Shown here piece after piece: positions 52,360 through 61,110 of a stretch of DNA of 64,000 nt. Location: NCBI RefSeq assembly GCF_000309385.1, contig NZ_JH976537.1:5441018-5505017 (forward strand), written 5' to 3'. Made by a program: the position numbers and the translations under genes. Positions within the stretch are counted from its first letter, which is position 1. Every line of letters starts with the position of its first letter. The stretch is from Nodosilinea nodulosa PCC 7104. Lineage in GTDB: Bacteria > Cyanobacteriota > Cyanobacteriia > Phormidesmidales > Phormidesmidaceae. The notes under the pieces are model-generated. The model ran no database searches. It saw only the letters and a program-made list of their open reading frames with translations, and was not told the DNA's origin.

Positions 52360-52383
52360 GGTGCATTGCTCCGCGAATGCACC
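52360..52383. repeat. GGTGCATT palindrome, second unit
   Basis: GGTGCATT (52360-52367) and AATGCACC (52376-52383) form an inverted repeat around CTCCGCG-like sequence and are followed by CTACGCTAC. The shared GGTGCAT word links it to the larger hairpin just upstream. Confidence 0.65.
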
Positions 52384-52432
52384 CTACGCTACATAAACTC
52401 CAAACTCGCGAATCCAAACTCCAAAGTTGACC

Positions 52433-53635
52433 TCAGCCGTCGCGTTCGGTGCGGATCCAGGCTTCTTCTCGCTTGGTCAAAAACTTAGAAAAGATAGAAA
52501 ACTTGCTCAGCATGTAGGCGGGCACCGCCAGAATGTCTCGCAGCGACAGATCAGCGCGACCGTAGCCCACCCAGGCCAGGCCAATGCCGACGACTAAGCA
52601 GGCCAGCGCCCCCAGGGCCAGGTAGGCAGGCAGCCAGCTAAGGCCAGCCAGGGCGATAACCAGGCTGAGGAGGGCGATCGCGACCACAGCCACCACCTGA
52701 AGCGTAATCGGCAGCACCGACAGCTCCAGGGCCAGGGCCAGCAGATCGAGGCGGCCTTGCCTGACGGCCTGGCCCAGCAGCTTGGGCACGTATTCGGTAA
52801 ACATTTGCAGATGGCCGTGCTCCCAGCGGGTGCGCTGAGTGGTTGCCGCCTGGTCGCCGCTGGGCAGGCGGCTGGTCACCCAGGCGGCCTGGCAAAACTG
52901 AGGTGCATAGCCCGCCAGGGCCAGATCCAGCCCTAGCTTCATATCTTCGACGATGTGGCCGCTGGCGATGCTGACCGAGGTCGCCGCCGCCCAGGGCATG
53001 GCAATACCAGTGCCCGTCAGCAGGCAGGGCTGGCCCAGGCGGTACAGCCCCAGGGGGCGAACCCAGTTTTTGACTTTAAAGGCAAAGGCCGAAACACCGT
53101 CTTTCAGCCCAGGGTTGGGGGGCTTTTCCATTAAGTAAACGGCCTGCACAGGGCGATTGGTGCGCTGGGCCTGACTGGCCAGGGAGGCTAGAGCGCCGGG
53201 ATGCAGGGTGCAGTCGGCATCGACAAAAACCACTACGTCGGGGGCCTCAGCGGCCAGGTGGCGGAGGCCAAAGTCGAGGGCATAGCCCTTGCCGCGCTGG
53301 GTCGAGTCCTGACGCTCGATTACCGTGGCCCCGGTTTCACGGGCTTCGGCGGCGGTAGCATCGGTGCAGTTGTCGGCGACCACCACCAGGCGATCGCCCG
53401 GACGCAGCTGCGGCGCAATGGTAGCTAGAGTTGGCCCAATGCCCCCCGCCTCGTTGTGGGCGGGCACCAGCACCGCCAGGGAGAGATCGGCAGGCAGGGG
53501 AGGGGTGGCCGGGACCGTAGATTGCGCCCCCAGGGCAAACAGGCACTCCAGGGCCAGCCAGGCCGAGGTGACCAAGAGCAGCAGTGGAACTATGGCCAGG
53601 GCAATGGCGAGTAACCCAGTCAAACTTAGATTCAT
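52433..53635 (-). CDS. Membrane-bound glycosyltransferase family 2
   Basis: The 400-residue protein has an N-terminal membrane anchor (about residues 5-30), a processive-type GT-A domain with VLVPAHNEAGGIGPTLATIA, VVADNCTDATA, VVFVDADCTLHP (the DxD metal site), IVEDMKLGLDLALAGY and the acceptor motif QRTRWEHGH (QxxRW), then about three C-terminal helices. It resembles cellulose-synthase-like and NodC-like enzymes that polymerise or add sugars at the membrane. Start at ATG 53635; the longer open frame upstream is not conserved. It lies 193 bases beyond a HAD phosphatase, possibly unrelated. Confidence 0.88.
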   Translation of the reverse strand: MNLSLTGLLAIALAIVPLLLLVTSAWLALECLFALGAQSTVPATPPLPADLSLAVLVPAHNEAGGIGPTLATIAPQLRPGDRLVVVADNCTDATAAEARETGATVIERQDSTQRGKGYALDFGLRHLAAEAPDVVVFVDADCTLHPGALASLASQAQRTNRPVQAVYLMEKPPNPGLKDGVSAFAFKVKNWVRPLGLYRLGQPCLLTGTGIAMPWAAATSVSIASGHIVEDMKLGLDLALAGYAPQFCQAAWVTSRLPSGDQAATTQRTRWEHGHLQMFTEYVPKLLGQAVRQGRLDLLALALELSVLPITLQVVAVVAIALLSLVIALAGLSWLPAYLALGALACLVVGIGLAWVGYGRADLSLRDILAVPAYMLSKFSIFSKFLTKREEAWIRTERDG

Positions 53636-53828
53636 AGCGGCCAATCTTCCCCGATGAATGGTTGCTTTCAGGTTGCCCCGATCGTCGCGTCCGAATCGGC
53701 TGGCCCGATCGCCCTGGTTCCTAGCTACCCTACCGAACCAGGGCGATCGCATCCTGCCTCGGCCAACCAGATTTACCGGAGCTTCAAATATCCGTGTAGC
53801 TGCGGAGGGTAAGGGGCTGCGCCTGGGG

Positions 53829-54650
53829 CTAGGCGGCAATTTTGGCCAGAATATCCTCAACGGCCAAGGCCCATCCCTCCGGAGCGGGGGCGAGGGCCAC
53901 AGTCCAGCCCCGGTCGGCCAGCTGGGGGTGGGCGCCGTGGGCACCGGGCAGCACAATCGGGTAATCGACGTTTTCGAGCATGTCGAGGTCGTTGGGGCTG
54001 TTGCCCAGGCCGATGGTAGCGACGGTGTGGGCGTCGGGGTTGCTGGCCTGAAAGCACTGCACCAGCTGGTGGACGGCGTTGCCTTTGCCCGCGTCGGCAC
54101 CGATCAGGTGAGAAAAGCGATCGCCCATCACCACCCGAAAGCCCATCGCCTCCACCGCCTGCCGCAGCTGCTCGGCGGGCACATTTTTGGGGGTCATAAA
54201 GGGTTCGGTAAATTCTCGGGCTTTGGCCTGCTTTGCCTCACCAGGCGACAGCCCGGTAAGCTGCACGATCTGGTCTACGCTCCAGTCGCCAAAGCCCTTG
54301 AGGGGGCGGCCCAAGTCCTGGGCGATCGCCTTTAGCCCGGCCCGCGCGGTGACGTAATTGCAGCCCAGCTGGAGCACCCGGTAGCCGTCGACATCTTCTC
54401 CCGGCGGCAGGGCAAAGCGGGTTTGGTCGATGGGAAAGTAGACGGCGCTGCCGTTTTCAACCACAAAGGGATCGCGCAGCCCCACCTCCTGGCGCAGCTG
54501 GGCCACCTCCTGGCGGGTTTTGCTAGTCACCGGCACCACCGGAATGCCCAGGGCGGTGAGTTTGGCCAGGGTGGGCAGGGCCGCCTGGTAGGCGTAGGTT
54601 TCGCCGTTGAGCAGGGTGCCATCGAGATCGGTAAACAAAATGCAGACCAT
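53829..54650 (-). CDS. HAD-IIB phosphatase, mannosyl-3-phosphoglycerate phosphatase-like
   Basis: The 273-residue HAD protein begins MVCILFTDLDGTLLNG with the nucleophile Asp, has PVTSKTRQEV (motif II Thr-Ser), a C2B cap region, and GLGNSPNDLDML as motif IV with the metal-binding acids. The order matches the MpgP/YedP group that removes phosphate from mannosyl- or glucosyl-3-phosphoglycerate, a compatible-solute step. No MpgS or GpgS synthase is visible nearby. Start at ATG 54650 rather than at the ATG 26 codons upstream, since catalysis begins within six residues of it. Confidence 0.82.
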   Translation of the reverse strand: MVCILFTDLDGTLLNGETYAYQAALPTLAKLTALGIPVVPVTSKTRQEVAQLRQEVGLRDPFVVENGSAVYFPIDQTRFALPPGEDVDGYRVLQLGCNYVTARAGLKAIAQDLGRPLKGFGDWSVDQIVQLTGLSPGEAKQAKAREFTEPFMTPKNVPAEQLRQAVEAMGFRVVMGDRFSHLIGADAGKGNAVHQLVQCFQASNPDAHTVATIGLGNSPNDLDMLENVDYPIVLPGAHGAHPQLADRGWTVALAPAPEGWALAVEDILAKIAA

Positions 54651-54925
54651 AGGCGCGGTCGGGGTTAGGGGTGACAGAGAAAGCGCTGCGGCAGAGCGCG
54701 GCGGAAACCATAGCGTGTAGCTATCCAAAGCCTACCGCAGGACTTGCCCCCACCTCTAGCGGGGCAGGGGCGGGGCGATCGCGCCGCCGTCTCCCCAAAA
54801 TTTTCCGCCTTCCCCACTGCAAAGCCGGAGTGAGACAATACCTGGGTAACTTTTATTTCGGCCCGGTCTAGAGCTAATCTGTTAAGGCTTAGCCTACGGC
54901 TGAGGTCTTGCAGTTTGCCCTCGCG

Positions 54926-55381
54926 ATGATTGTTATGGAGTTTAAGACCCCCGGCCAGGAAGCGGTTTATCATCGGATTTTGCCCTGGATGCACGAGCTC
55001 TTTGGGGAATCGCTGGTGCTTTTTGACGATGAGCCCCTGTTTATTGTCAACCTGGGGTCGGCGGTAGCCTCTACCCGAGTCGTGGCCTGGCATGACGACG
55101 AAACCCTGATTACAACGCGATCCTACGTCGTTACAAATATTCGCCTAACCCCTGAACTGAGCTATTACCTGCTGCGCGAAAACAACGGCATTTACTTTGG
55201 CCGCTTTGCCTACGATGCCGAAGACGACATTGTGTTTGAGCACAGCCTGGTGGGCGAAACCTGCGATCGCCGGGGGTTAAACCACTCCGTCACCACCGTC
55301 ATTCGCATCGCCGACAGCTACGACGACGAAATTGTGGCCCGCTGGGGGGGCAAACGCGCCCTCGATCGATGGGCGTCCTGA
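54926..55381 (+). CDS. YbjN-domain protein
   Basis: The 151-residue protein has the mixed alpha/beta fold of the YbjN/T3SS-chaperone-like family: TPGQEAVYHRILPWM, ITTRSYVVTNIRLTPELSYYLLREN, GRFAYDAEDDIVFEHSLVG. The last residues DDEIVARWGGKRALDRW are conserved in the cyanobacterial version. Function is unknown. The ATG at 54926 or the one at 54935 (MEFKTPGQ) may be used; the frame reaches 54908 only through TTG. Confidence 0.85.
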   Translation: MIVMEFKTPGQEAVYHRILPWMHELFGESLVLFDDEPLFIVNLGSAVASTRVVAWHDDETLITTRSYVVTNIRLTPELSYYLLRENNGIYFGRFAYDAEDDIVFEHSLVGETCDRRGLNHSVTTVIRIADSYDDEIVARWGGKRALDRWAS

Positions 55382-55482
55382 GGCGGGCCGGGCCTCTGGA
55401 CAGTTTTATGCCAGGGTAAGCTTCCGTTTGACCCATTTCGCGCTACAAAATAAGCTAGCCAATTGCACTGGGGGAAGCCGCC

Positions 55483-56265
55483 GTGGCTCGTCGCTGGATT
55501 TGGGTCGGTTTGGGAGGACTGTTGATAGTGCTGCTGAGCGTGGGGTTGTCTCCGGCCCGAGCGATCGCACCGCCACAGCCGCAGCTCACGGTAAGCCACC
55601 TGTCTCCCCTGCGAACCGTCGCCGGGGCAGACTTGAATGTCCTCAAGGCAGAGCCCCCGGACTCCCTCGCCCAGGTCGCCCCCCCGCGCCAGGTTACGGC
55701 CCTGGCCGACCCTTCTAACTACGGCGATCGCTACGCCACCGACATCAACGGCCAGGTCCTGCACAACGACTTCATCGCCGTTCTACACGAGACCGTAGGG
55801 TCAGCCCAGAGCGCCCTCAACCTGTTTCGCACCCGCCATCCCCGCGACCAGGACCAGGTCAGCTACCACGCCCTGATTGGCCGCGACGGCACCGTCTACT
55901 ACATCGTGCCCCCCGAAAAACGCGCCTTTGGTGCGGGCAACTCAGTTTTTGACGGCCCCAATGGCCCAGAAACCGTACGCACCAATCCGGCGTTTCCCCC
56001 GTCGGTCAACAACTTTGCCTACCACGTTTCGCTGGAAACGCCCGGCGACGGCATGAACAACCGCCGCAGCCACAGCGGCTACACCCAGGCCCAGTACACC
56101 TCCTTAGCCTGGCTGCTGGCCCAAACCACCATTCCCGACAGCCGGATTACCACCCACAAGGCGGTCGATCGCTCTGGCACCCGCATGGACCCACGCAGTT
56201 TTGATGGTCAAGATTTCTTTGCGCTGCTGCGCCGCTACCCCACCCGCAGCGGCCTGTCGAGCTAG
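55483..56265 (+). CDS. N-acetylmuramoyl-L-alanine amidase (Amidase_2)
   Basis: The 260-residue protein has a signal peptide (VGLGGLLIVLLSVGLSPARA, about residues 8-27) and then an Amidase_2/PGRP domain. Zinc ligands are visible as His in AVLHETVG, His in TTHKAVD and Asp in MDPRSF, with the Tyr/His-containing NNFAYHVSLE before them. It should cleave the muramoyl-L-alanine bond in the periplasm. It starts at a GTG with GGGGGAAG ahead. The stop codon lies within the stem of a strong terminator. Confidence 0.9.
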   Translation: MARRWIWVGLGGLLIVLLSVGLSPARAIAPPQPQLTVSHLSPLRTVAGADLNVLKAEPPDSLAQVAPPRQVTALADPSNYGDRYATDINGQVLHNDFIAVLHETVGSAQSALNLFRTRHPRDQDQVSYHALIGRDGTVYYIVPPEKRAFGAGNSVFDGPNGPETVRTNPAFPPSVNNFAYHVSLETPGDGMNNRRSHSGYTQAQYTSLAWLLAQTTIPDSRITTHKAVDRSGTRMDPRSFDGQDFFALLRRYPTRSGLSS

Positions 56266-56330
56266 GGGCTGTCATCAATTAGTTGCTGATGGCTCAAAAA
56301 TCAGCGGTTACAGCCCCTAGCCTGTTTTTT
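56261..56330 (+). terminator. Strong intrinsic terminator after the amidase gene
   Basis: GCTAGGGGCTGT (56261-56272) pairs perfectly with ACAGCCCCTAGC (56310-56321), followed by TTTTTT at 56325-56330. The loop holds an inner hairpin (GCTGAT at 56284-56289 with ATCAGC at 56300-56305). The amidase TAG stop is inside the first arm. Confidence 0.9.
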
Positions 56331-56404
56331 GGGGTCGGGCGTGGCAATGCTGGTGGAATCAGGATTTTAGCCAAAATTGATGGCACGCCCTAGGGCTGGG
56401 CTTC

Positions 56405-57082
56405 CTAAAACTGGGCGTCAAAGTAAACCACCATTTCGTAGACCGATGGCTTTAGTACGTCTAGATTGGGGTTGTCGCTAGCAAATAGCTCATCGCCCAT
56501 AACGGCCTGGTAAGCTTCGGCGTGCTGGGCTAGGGCCGCCTCCGAAGGGTTCAACCGCAGAATCAGGTAGCCGTTATACTGCTCCAGCTGGCTTCCCTCC
56601 AGCACCACGGTGCCGCCGTAGTCCCAGGCAAAGCCGTAGAGCTGAAAGCTGCCCAGGGCTGCCTTCACGGCGACATAGGGGGCACCTACCCCCAGCCCCT
56701 CAGGGGTTTGCCAGGCTGGGCCAAAGTCTTTAATCAGCTGGGGCCGGGTTTGGCTAGCGTCCTGCCACACCACCGAAAACTGGCGATCGGGGCCAGGGTT
56801 GACCACGGTTCCCGGCTCTGTGGTGCCTTCTCCCATCTGAATGGGGCCATCCTGTAGAGCCGCCGCACCGTAGCGGGCGGACAGGTCGGCGCGGCTGGTC
56901 TCGGCGGTAACCGGGCCAACCCGCTGCCCAGGAACGACTAAAAAATCGGTAGCGGGTTGAGCGGGGGTGCCGGGGGTGGGAGATGGTGGCTCAACGGTCG
57001 GGGCATGGGAGGGTGCGGTTGGGAGACAGCTGGCCAGCGGCAGCAGTAGCAACAGCAGAACGGGGGTCAAAAAACGCGCCAC
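56405..57082 (-). CDS. Predicted lipoprotein of unknown function
   Basis: The 225-residue protein has a lipoprotein signal (LLLLLLPLASC, cysteine at about residue 19) and a Pro/Thr-rich linker, then a globular part (SRADLSARYGAAALQDGPI, GYLILRLNP) with no family I recognise. The segment TAETSRADLSARYG is shared by some cyanobacterial hypothetical proteins. It is expected in the inner leaflet of the outer membrane or on the periplasmic face of the inner membrane. It starts with GTG at 57082. A hairpin repeat separates it from the response regulator gene. Confidence 0.75.
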   Translation of the reverse strand: MARFLTPVLLLLLLPLASCLPTAPSHAPTVEPPSPTPGTPAQPATDFLVVPGQRVGPVTAETSRADLSARYGAAALQDGPIQMGEGTTEPGTVVNPGPDRQFSVVWQDASQTRPQLIKDFGPAWQTPEGLGVGAPYVAVKAALGSFQLYGFAWDYGGTVVLEGSQLEQYNGYLILRLNPSEAALAQHAEAYQAVMGDELFASDNPNLDVLKPSVYEMVVYFDAQF

Positions 57083-57185
57083 AGAGAGTGATTTTGAGGA
57101 TTACTTCAGATTGGGCCCTGCGGTACTGGAAGATACTAGGGGTCAGTCGAGTCACGAACGTACCCAAGATTTTTGCTTCCACCCG

Positions 57186-57206
57186 GGGGCGCAAGACCTG
57201 CGCCCC
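57186..57206. repeat. GGGGCGCA hairpin repeat
   Basis: GGGGCGCA (57186-57193) and TGCGCCCC (57199-57206) form a perfect 8-bp stem around AGACC. Elements reading GTAGGGGCGCA... are common dispersed hairpins in cyanobacteria. There is no T-run on either side, so terminator function is doubtful. Confidence 0.6.
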
Positions 57207-57238
57207 TACCCTGGGGCACCGTCTTTTACCGAAACGGT

Positions 57239-57925
57239 CTAAGGCACCAGATGGTGGCTGATGGCAAACCGCAGCAGCTCTGAGCGGTTGCTGGTTTCGG
57301 TTTTGCGCAGCAGGCTGCTGACGTACTTTTCGACGGTTCTGGGGCTGAGAAAGAGGCGATCGCCGATCTGAGCATTGGAAAGCCCGTCGGACAGCAGCGC
57401 CAGCACATCCTGCTCGCGAGCGGTGAAGTCAGCAATCAAGTCGGATGGGTTTGGCGTCCAGGGAACGACCTCCGCCAGCGCCTCGCCCGGCTGCATGGCC
57501 CGCTGCTGAGCGGTGTTCAACGCCACCTGCTGAATCCAGGCCGACTGAATCAGCTGCGATCGCTCCAGCAAATTGCGCACAATCGCCCCAATCTCCTTTA
57601 GCTCAAAGGGTTTAGGCAGGTACAGGTCACAGCCCAGCTGGTAGCCCTTAATGCGGTCTTGGGTTTGGGTGTGGGCGGTGAGAAAAATTACCGGCAGCAG
57701 CCGAAAGGCCGGGTACTGACGCACCTTTTGCACCAGGGTATAGCCGTCTAGCCCAGGCATGCCAATGTCGGTAATAATGAGCTGAGGCTGGTGGCTAAAC
57801 ACCTGCTGCAGAGCCATTTCACCATGGCTGGCCATCAGTACAGAGTAGCCCTCAAGCTCCAAATAGTCACACAGCGAAAGGCGAGTCCCCTCGTCGTCTT
57901 CCGCAATTAAAACGGTGAGCGGCAT
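57239..57925 (-). CDS. NarL/LuxR-family response regulator
   Basis: The 228-residue protein has a receiver domain (IAEDDEGTRLSL acidic pocket, phospho-acceptor in LIITDIGMPGLDG near residue 53, K in LPKPFEL) and a C-terminal LuxR-type helix-turn-helix (LTAREQDVLALLSDGLSNAQIGDRLFLS, RTVEKYVSSLLRKT). No kinase gene is adjacent, so it is an orphan regulator. Its genes are unknown. It lies 254 bases downstream of another response regulator gene on the same strand. Confidence 0.9.
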   Translation of the reverse strand: MPLTVLIAEDDEGTRLSLCDYLELEGYSVLMASHGEMALQQVFSHQPQLIITDIGMPGLDGYTLVQKVRQYPAFRLLPVIFLTAHTQTQDRIKGYQLGCDLYLPKPFELKEIGAIVRNLLERSQLIQSAWIQQVALNTAQQRAMQPGEALAEVVPWTPNPSDLIADFTAREQDVLALLSDGLSNAQIGDRLFLSPRTVEKYVSSLLRKTETSNRSELLRFAISHHLVP

Positions 57926-58179
57926 GACGTTATCCCAGGTCTAAAGCATCGGCAGGTAAACCTTCAGCAGCCAGCGGCCACGATCTAAACCCTGGCGCGC
58001 AGCCCTACTTTGCAGCCCCTGCCTCTTTAGGCTAAACGAGAAAGTCGGGGAAGGGTTTATTTGTTGCTGAAGTTAAACAGCACCGGGGTGAGCACTCCGC
58101 CCCTGTTTACACAGATTGCATAGAGCCTGGGAGCCGCCTCCGGCAGCGGCCACGACTAAAGACTGCCGCAAAATGTCGC

Positions 58180-58941
58180 CTAGCCCAGGCGATAGCCAAA
58201 GCCCCGCACCGTTTTGAGGTACTCAGGGTGGCTGGGATCCGCCTCAAGCTTCTCGCGAATCCAGCGAATATGGACATCCACGGTTTTGTTGTCGCCCATA
58301 AAATCGTGGCCCCAAACCTGGTCGATGATCTGATCCCGCGACCACACCCGCCGGGGCTGTCCCATGAACATTTCTAAAATCCGAAACTCTTTCGGGGAGA
58401 GGTTGATCTCCTCGCCCTTGAGAAAAACGCGGCATTCCTGGGGGTGCAGCGCAATATCTCCAAACTTGAGCACGTTGTCTTTTTCGGCGGTGGACTTGCC
58501 CCGCTGCCGCCGCAGCAGCGCCCGACAGCGGGCCACCAGCTCTCGCATGCCAAAGGGCTTGGTGAGGTAGTCGTCGGCGCCAATTTCTAGCCCTACCACC
58601 CGGTCCGTCTCGGTGCCCTTGGCGCTGAGCACCAGAATCGGCACGTCAATTCCCTGGTGGCGCAGCAGTCGGCACAGGTCCAGCCCATTCATGCCGGGCA
58701 GCATCAGGTCGAGCACCACCAGGTTGATCTCTGGGCGATTGGTGCGACTCGATACAGAGGTGCCCCCCAGCATGTCCAGGGCAGTGAGGCCGTCCTCGGC
58801 TATTAAAATATCAAATCCTTCCTCGGCCAGCCCCAGGGCGACCGTCTCTCGAATCAGTTCTTCGTCTTCAACTACCAATACTCGACCTAAGCCAACCCTC
58901 AAGCTCGGCTGAGCCTGGGCTGCGAGATCTACAGAATCCAT
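58180..58941 (-). CDS. OmpR/PhoB-family response regulator (SphR-like)
   Basis: The 253-residue regulator has a receiver domain (VVEDEELIRET, phospho-acceptor in VVLDLMLPGMNGLD, LTKPFGMREL) and a PhoB-type winged helix (RRVWSRDQIIDQVWG, TVDVHIRWIREKLE, YLKTVRGFGYRLG). Overall it resembles SphR, the cyanobacterial PhoB homologue that responds to phosphate limitation, but no SphS kinase is present beside it. The N terminus has about 18 extra residues before the receiver. Target genes are not identifiable. Confidence 0.88.
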   Translation of the reverse strand: MDSVDLAAQAQPSLRVGLGRVLVVEDEELIRETVALGLAEEGFDILIAEDGLTALDMLGGTSVSSRTNRPEINLVVLDLMLPGMNGLDLCRLLRHQGIDVPILVLSAKGTETDRVVGLEIGADDYLTKPFGMRELVARCRALLRRQRGKSTAEKDNVLKFGDIALHPQECRVFLKGEEINLSPKEFRILEMFMGQPRRVWSRDQIIDQVWGHDFMGDNKTVDVHIRWIREKLEADPSHPEYLKTVRGFGYRLG

Positions 58942-59055
58942 AGGGAACGGTTAAAAACTGCTCACTGCAATCATATCAGCCCACTAGAGGGGTGAATAGC
59001 CCCAGGAAAGCTAAGACTTTATAAACTCTGGGTACCCAGGCACTCGCCCGGGTCG

Positions 59056-60387
59056 CTAAAGGCCTCCCACCAGGGCCTCGATGGCGTCGGGCCGGGTGGG
59101 GAGCGCCTCGGTCAGGACCGTGCAGCCGGTGGGGGTAATTTGGACATCGTTTTCGATGCGAATGCCGCGCACCCCCTGAAAAGCGTCCAGGCGATCCCAG
59201 TTGACGCTATCGCCATACTGGCCTGACTGCCGGGCCGGGCCTAAAATGCCGGGTACCTGATAAAACCCAGGTTCGATGGTGACGACCATATTGGACGACA
59301 AGGGCCGATCGAGCCGCAGAAACTTGAGCCCAAAGCGATCGCTGCGCACCCGCCCCGGCGCGTACCCCGCTTCATCCCCCAGATCTTCCATGTCGTGCAC
59401 GTCTAGTCCCAGCAGGTGGCCTACCCCGTGGGGAAAAAAGAGGGCGTGGACATCCTGCTCGACCAGACTGTCGGGGTTGCCCCTGAGCAGCCCCAGATCG
59501 ACTAACCCCGCCGCCAGGGTGCGGCAGGCCAGCAGGTGCAGGTCGCGGTACTCTACCCCCGGCTGGGCGGCGGCAATGCAGGCGTCGTGGGCGGCCAGCA
59601 CTGCACCGTAAATGTCTCGCTGGGCCGCCGTAAACCGCCCCGAGACTGGCCAGGTGCGGGTAATATCTGAGGCCCAGCCGCTGGGGGCCTCGGCGCCAAC
59701 ATCCGCCAGCAGCAGGTCACCGGCGGCGAGGGTGTGGTGGTACCGCTCGTTGTGGAGCACTTCGCCCTGCACGGTGACAATGCTGTTGTAGGCGCAGGTC
59801 ATGCCCTGGGCCATAATTACCTGCTCCATGGCGGCCCGCACCTGGGCTTCGGTGGTGGCTGGCTGGGTCGCGGCCATGCCTGCCCGGTGGGCCGCCACGG
59901 AGACCGCCGCCGCCTGCTCAATTTGCTCTAGGGCATAGTCGTCGTGGTGCAGCCGCAGGGCCACCAGGGCATTGACCAGCGCCGGGCTGGAATGGGGCGC
60001 CTCGCGGGTCTGGGCGGGCAGGGTGGCGGCTTCGGCCAGGTGGGCTTCCAGCGCTGGGTACGGATAGGCCGCCGTCGCCCCTATGTCTGCGGCAATGGTC
60101 TCGCGGCTGGGGGTGGGGCCATGCCACAGGGCCGCCTCGGGGGAGGTGTCATCCATAAACAGGGTCAGCCGACCGCCCTCTAAGTGAATGGCCGCTTTGG
60201 CCAGGGGCAGCCCCGCAAAGTACAGAAAATGGCTGCTGGCCCGAAAGGGGTAGACATTGGCCGGAAAGTTGCGCGCAACGGCCTGGCCCGACCACAGCAC
60301 CACCGGCCCTGGGTGTAGCTCGGCCAGGCGATCGCGGCGCGCCTGAAGCACCTGGGCTAGCGGCAGCGCAGAGGTCTGAAAGGGCAT
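59056..60387 (-). CDS. pepP: Xaa-Pro aminopeptidase
   Basis: The 443-residue enzyme has an N-terminal creatinase-like domain and a C-terminal pita-bread catalytic domain. Metal ligands are visible as Asp in LLADVGAEAPSGWASDITRTW (two Asp), His in HGVGHLLGLDVHD, Glu in VTIEPGFY and Glu in RIENDVQI. It removes N-terminal residues preceding proline and probably works in the cytosol. Start at ATG 60387 (MPFQTSALPL); an in-frame ATG at 60444 adds 19 residues that are not family-like. Monocistronic. Confidence 0.93.
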   Translation of the reverse strand: MPFQTSALPLAQVLQARRDRLAELHPGPVVLWSGQAVARNFPANVYPFRASSHFLYFAGLPLAKAAIHLEGGRLTLFMDDTSPEAALWHGPTPSRETIAADIGATAAYPYPALEAHLAEAATLPAQTREAPHSSPALVNALVALRLHHDDYALEQIEQAAAVSVAAHRAGMAATQPATTEAQVRAAMEQVIMAQGMTCAYNSIVTVQGEVLHNERYHHTLAAGDLLLADVGAEAPSGWASDITRTWPVSGRFTAAQRDIYGAVLAAHDACIAAAQPGVEYRDLHLLACRTLAAGLVDLGLLRGNPDSLVEQDVHALFFPHGVGHLLGLDVHDMEDLGDEAGYAPGRVRSDRFGLKFLRLDRPLSSNMVVTIEPGFYQVPGILGPARQSGQYGDSVNWDRLDAFQGVRGIRIENDVQITPTGCTVLTEALPTRPDAIEALVGGL

Positions 60388-60569
60388 AGGAACCGGCACC
60401 AACAACTTCCTTAAGTCTGCCACAGGGCACCAGCCCTGGGACAAGCGGGCAGCGCCAGTTCTAAATGTAGCGTTAACCCCCCAGCGCTACCCGTTAACCC
60501 CAAACCTTCCTGACATCTCCTAAAATAAAACCAATAATTAATTTTTTGTATATGCTCAGTTCAAAAATC

Positions 60570-60583
60570 AGTTCAAATGAACT
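60570..60583. promoter_or_regulatory. Palindromic operator candidate before the 105-aa gene
   Basis: AGTTCAAATGAACT is a perfect 14-base palindrome with a two-base centre step. The half CAGTTCAAA also occurs 12 bases upstream (60557). A TATAAC box lies about ten bases downstream (60595-60600). It could be a regulator site for the gene at 60627. It is not the cyanobacterial LexA consensus. Confidence 0.5.
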
Positions 60584-60626
60584 ATTGTTGGGTCTATAAC
60601 GGCTAGCCTATTTCAGGTGCAGCGCT

Positions 60627-60944
60627 ATGGCTTCCTTAACAGTTCGTCCTGGATCTCGGGTCCGCCTCAAGGGGCAAGATGACCATGTGCCAGATTTTGT
60701 CGTTGTGCGATGCGATCGCGATCGCTGCTGGATTCGCCAAGAGGGTTGGGCCCCCGACGCAGAGCTCAACGTCAGCTTCAAGCAGCTCTGGATTCCCCCC
60801 GAGCCCGGCTCTAGCCTGCCCCTTGCCCTAGCCAAGCAGGTCAAGGCGGCGGGGCTAGTGGCCAGCCACAGCGATCACCGGGCTGGCGACAACGTGGTCT
60901 ATATGGCGGCCTACCGTCGCCACCAGGCTCCCCAGGGGCGCTAG
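60627..60944 (+). CDS. Hypothetical cyanobacterial protein (105 aa)
   Basis: The 105-residue protein has an SH3-like beginning (LTVRPGSRVRLKGQDDHVPDFVVV), a central CDRDRCWIRQEGW part with two cysteines, and then a polar C terminus. I do not recognise a named family. The predicted fold is a small soluble beta barrel, which sometimes binds protein or RNA. The gene has an AT-rich promoter region with a palindrome and TATAAC, supporting expression. No partner is visible. Confidence 0.65.
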   Translation: MASLTVRPGSRVRLKGQDDHVPDFVVVRCDRDRCWIRQEGWAPDAELNVSFKQLWIPPEPGSSLPLALAKQVKAAGLVASHSDHRAGDNVVYMAAYRRHQAPQGR

Positions 60945-60966
60945 GACTCGAAGGCTGAACTATGCC

Positions 60967-61025
60967 GACTGTGCCAGCTCGCTTGGCTCTCTAGCTCCCT
61001 TGCGCCCTTGCGATTGGCAATAGTC
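60967..61025 (-). repeat. Dispersed GACTATT/GGGAGC repeat, inverted copy
   Basis: On the minus strand it reads GACTATTGCCAATCGC and ends CTGGCACAGTC, the same design as the element at 4308-4366, including GAGCCAAGCGAGCTGG. The similarity runs on to AGTCGGCATAG and CTTCGAGT outside the inverted repeat. It lies just upstream of the cobalamin riboswitch. Confidence 0.75.
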
Positions 61026-61110
61026 GTCGGACCTGTGCCGCAGTCTACCAGGGCCAGACTATGTCGCCGCAGGTCAAGAATGCAGGCGGCTGCGCGCCGT
61101 CTTACCGCCG

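Noticed and set aside
52433..54100. 555-codon reading of the membrane glycosyltransferase
   Set aside because: The first 155 residues overlap the HAD gene antisense-like sequence and are low-complexity; the real start is the ATG at 53635.
60570..60583. LexA box
   Set aside because: AGTTCAAATGAACT has the opposite half-site order to GAAC-N4-GTTC and does not fit the cyanobacterial AGTAC-type LexA motif.
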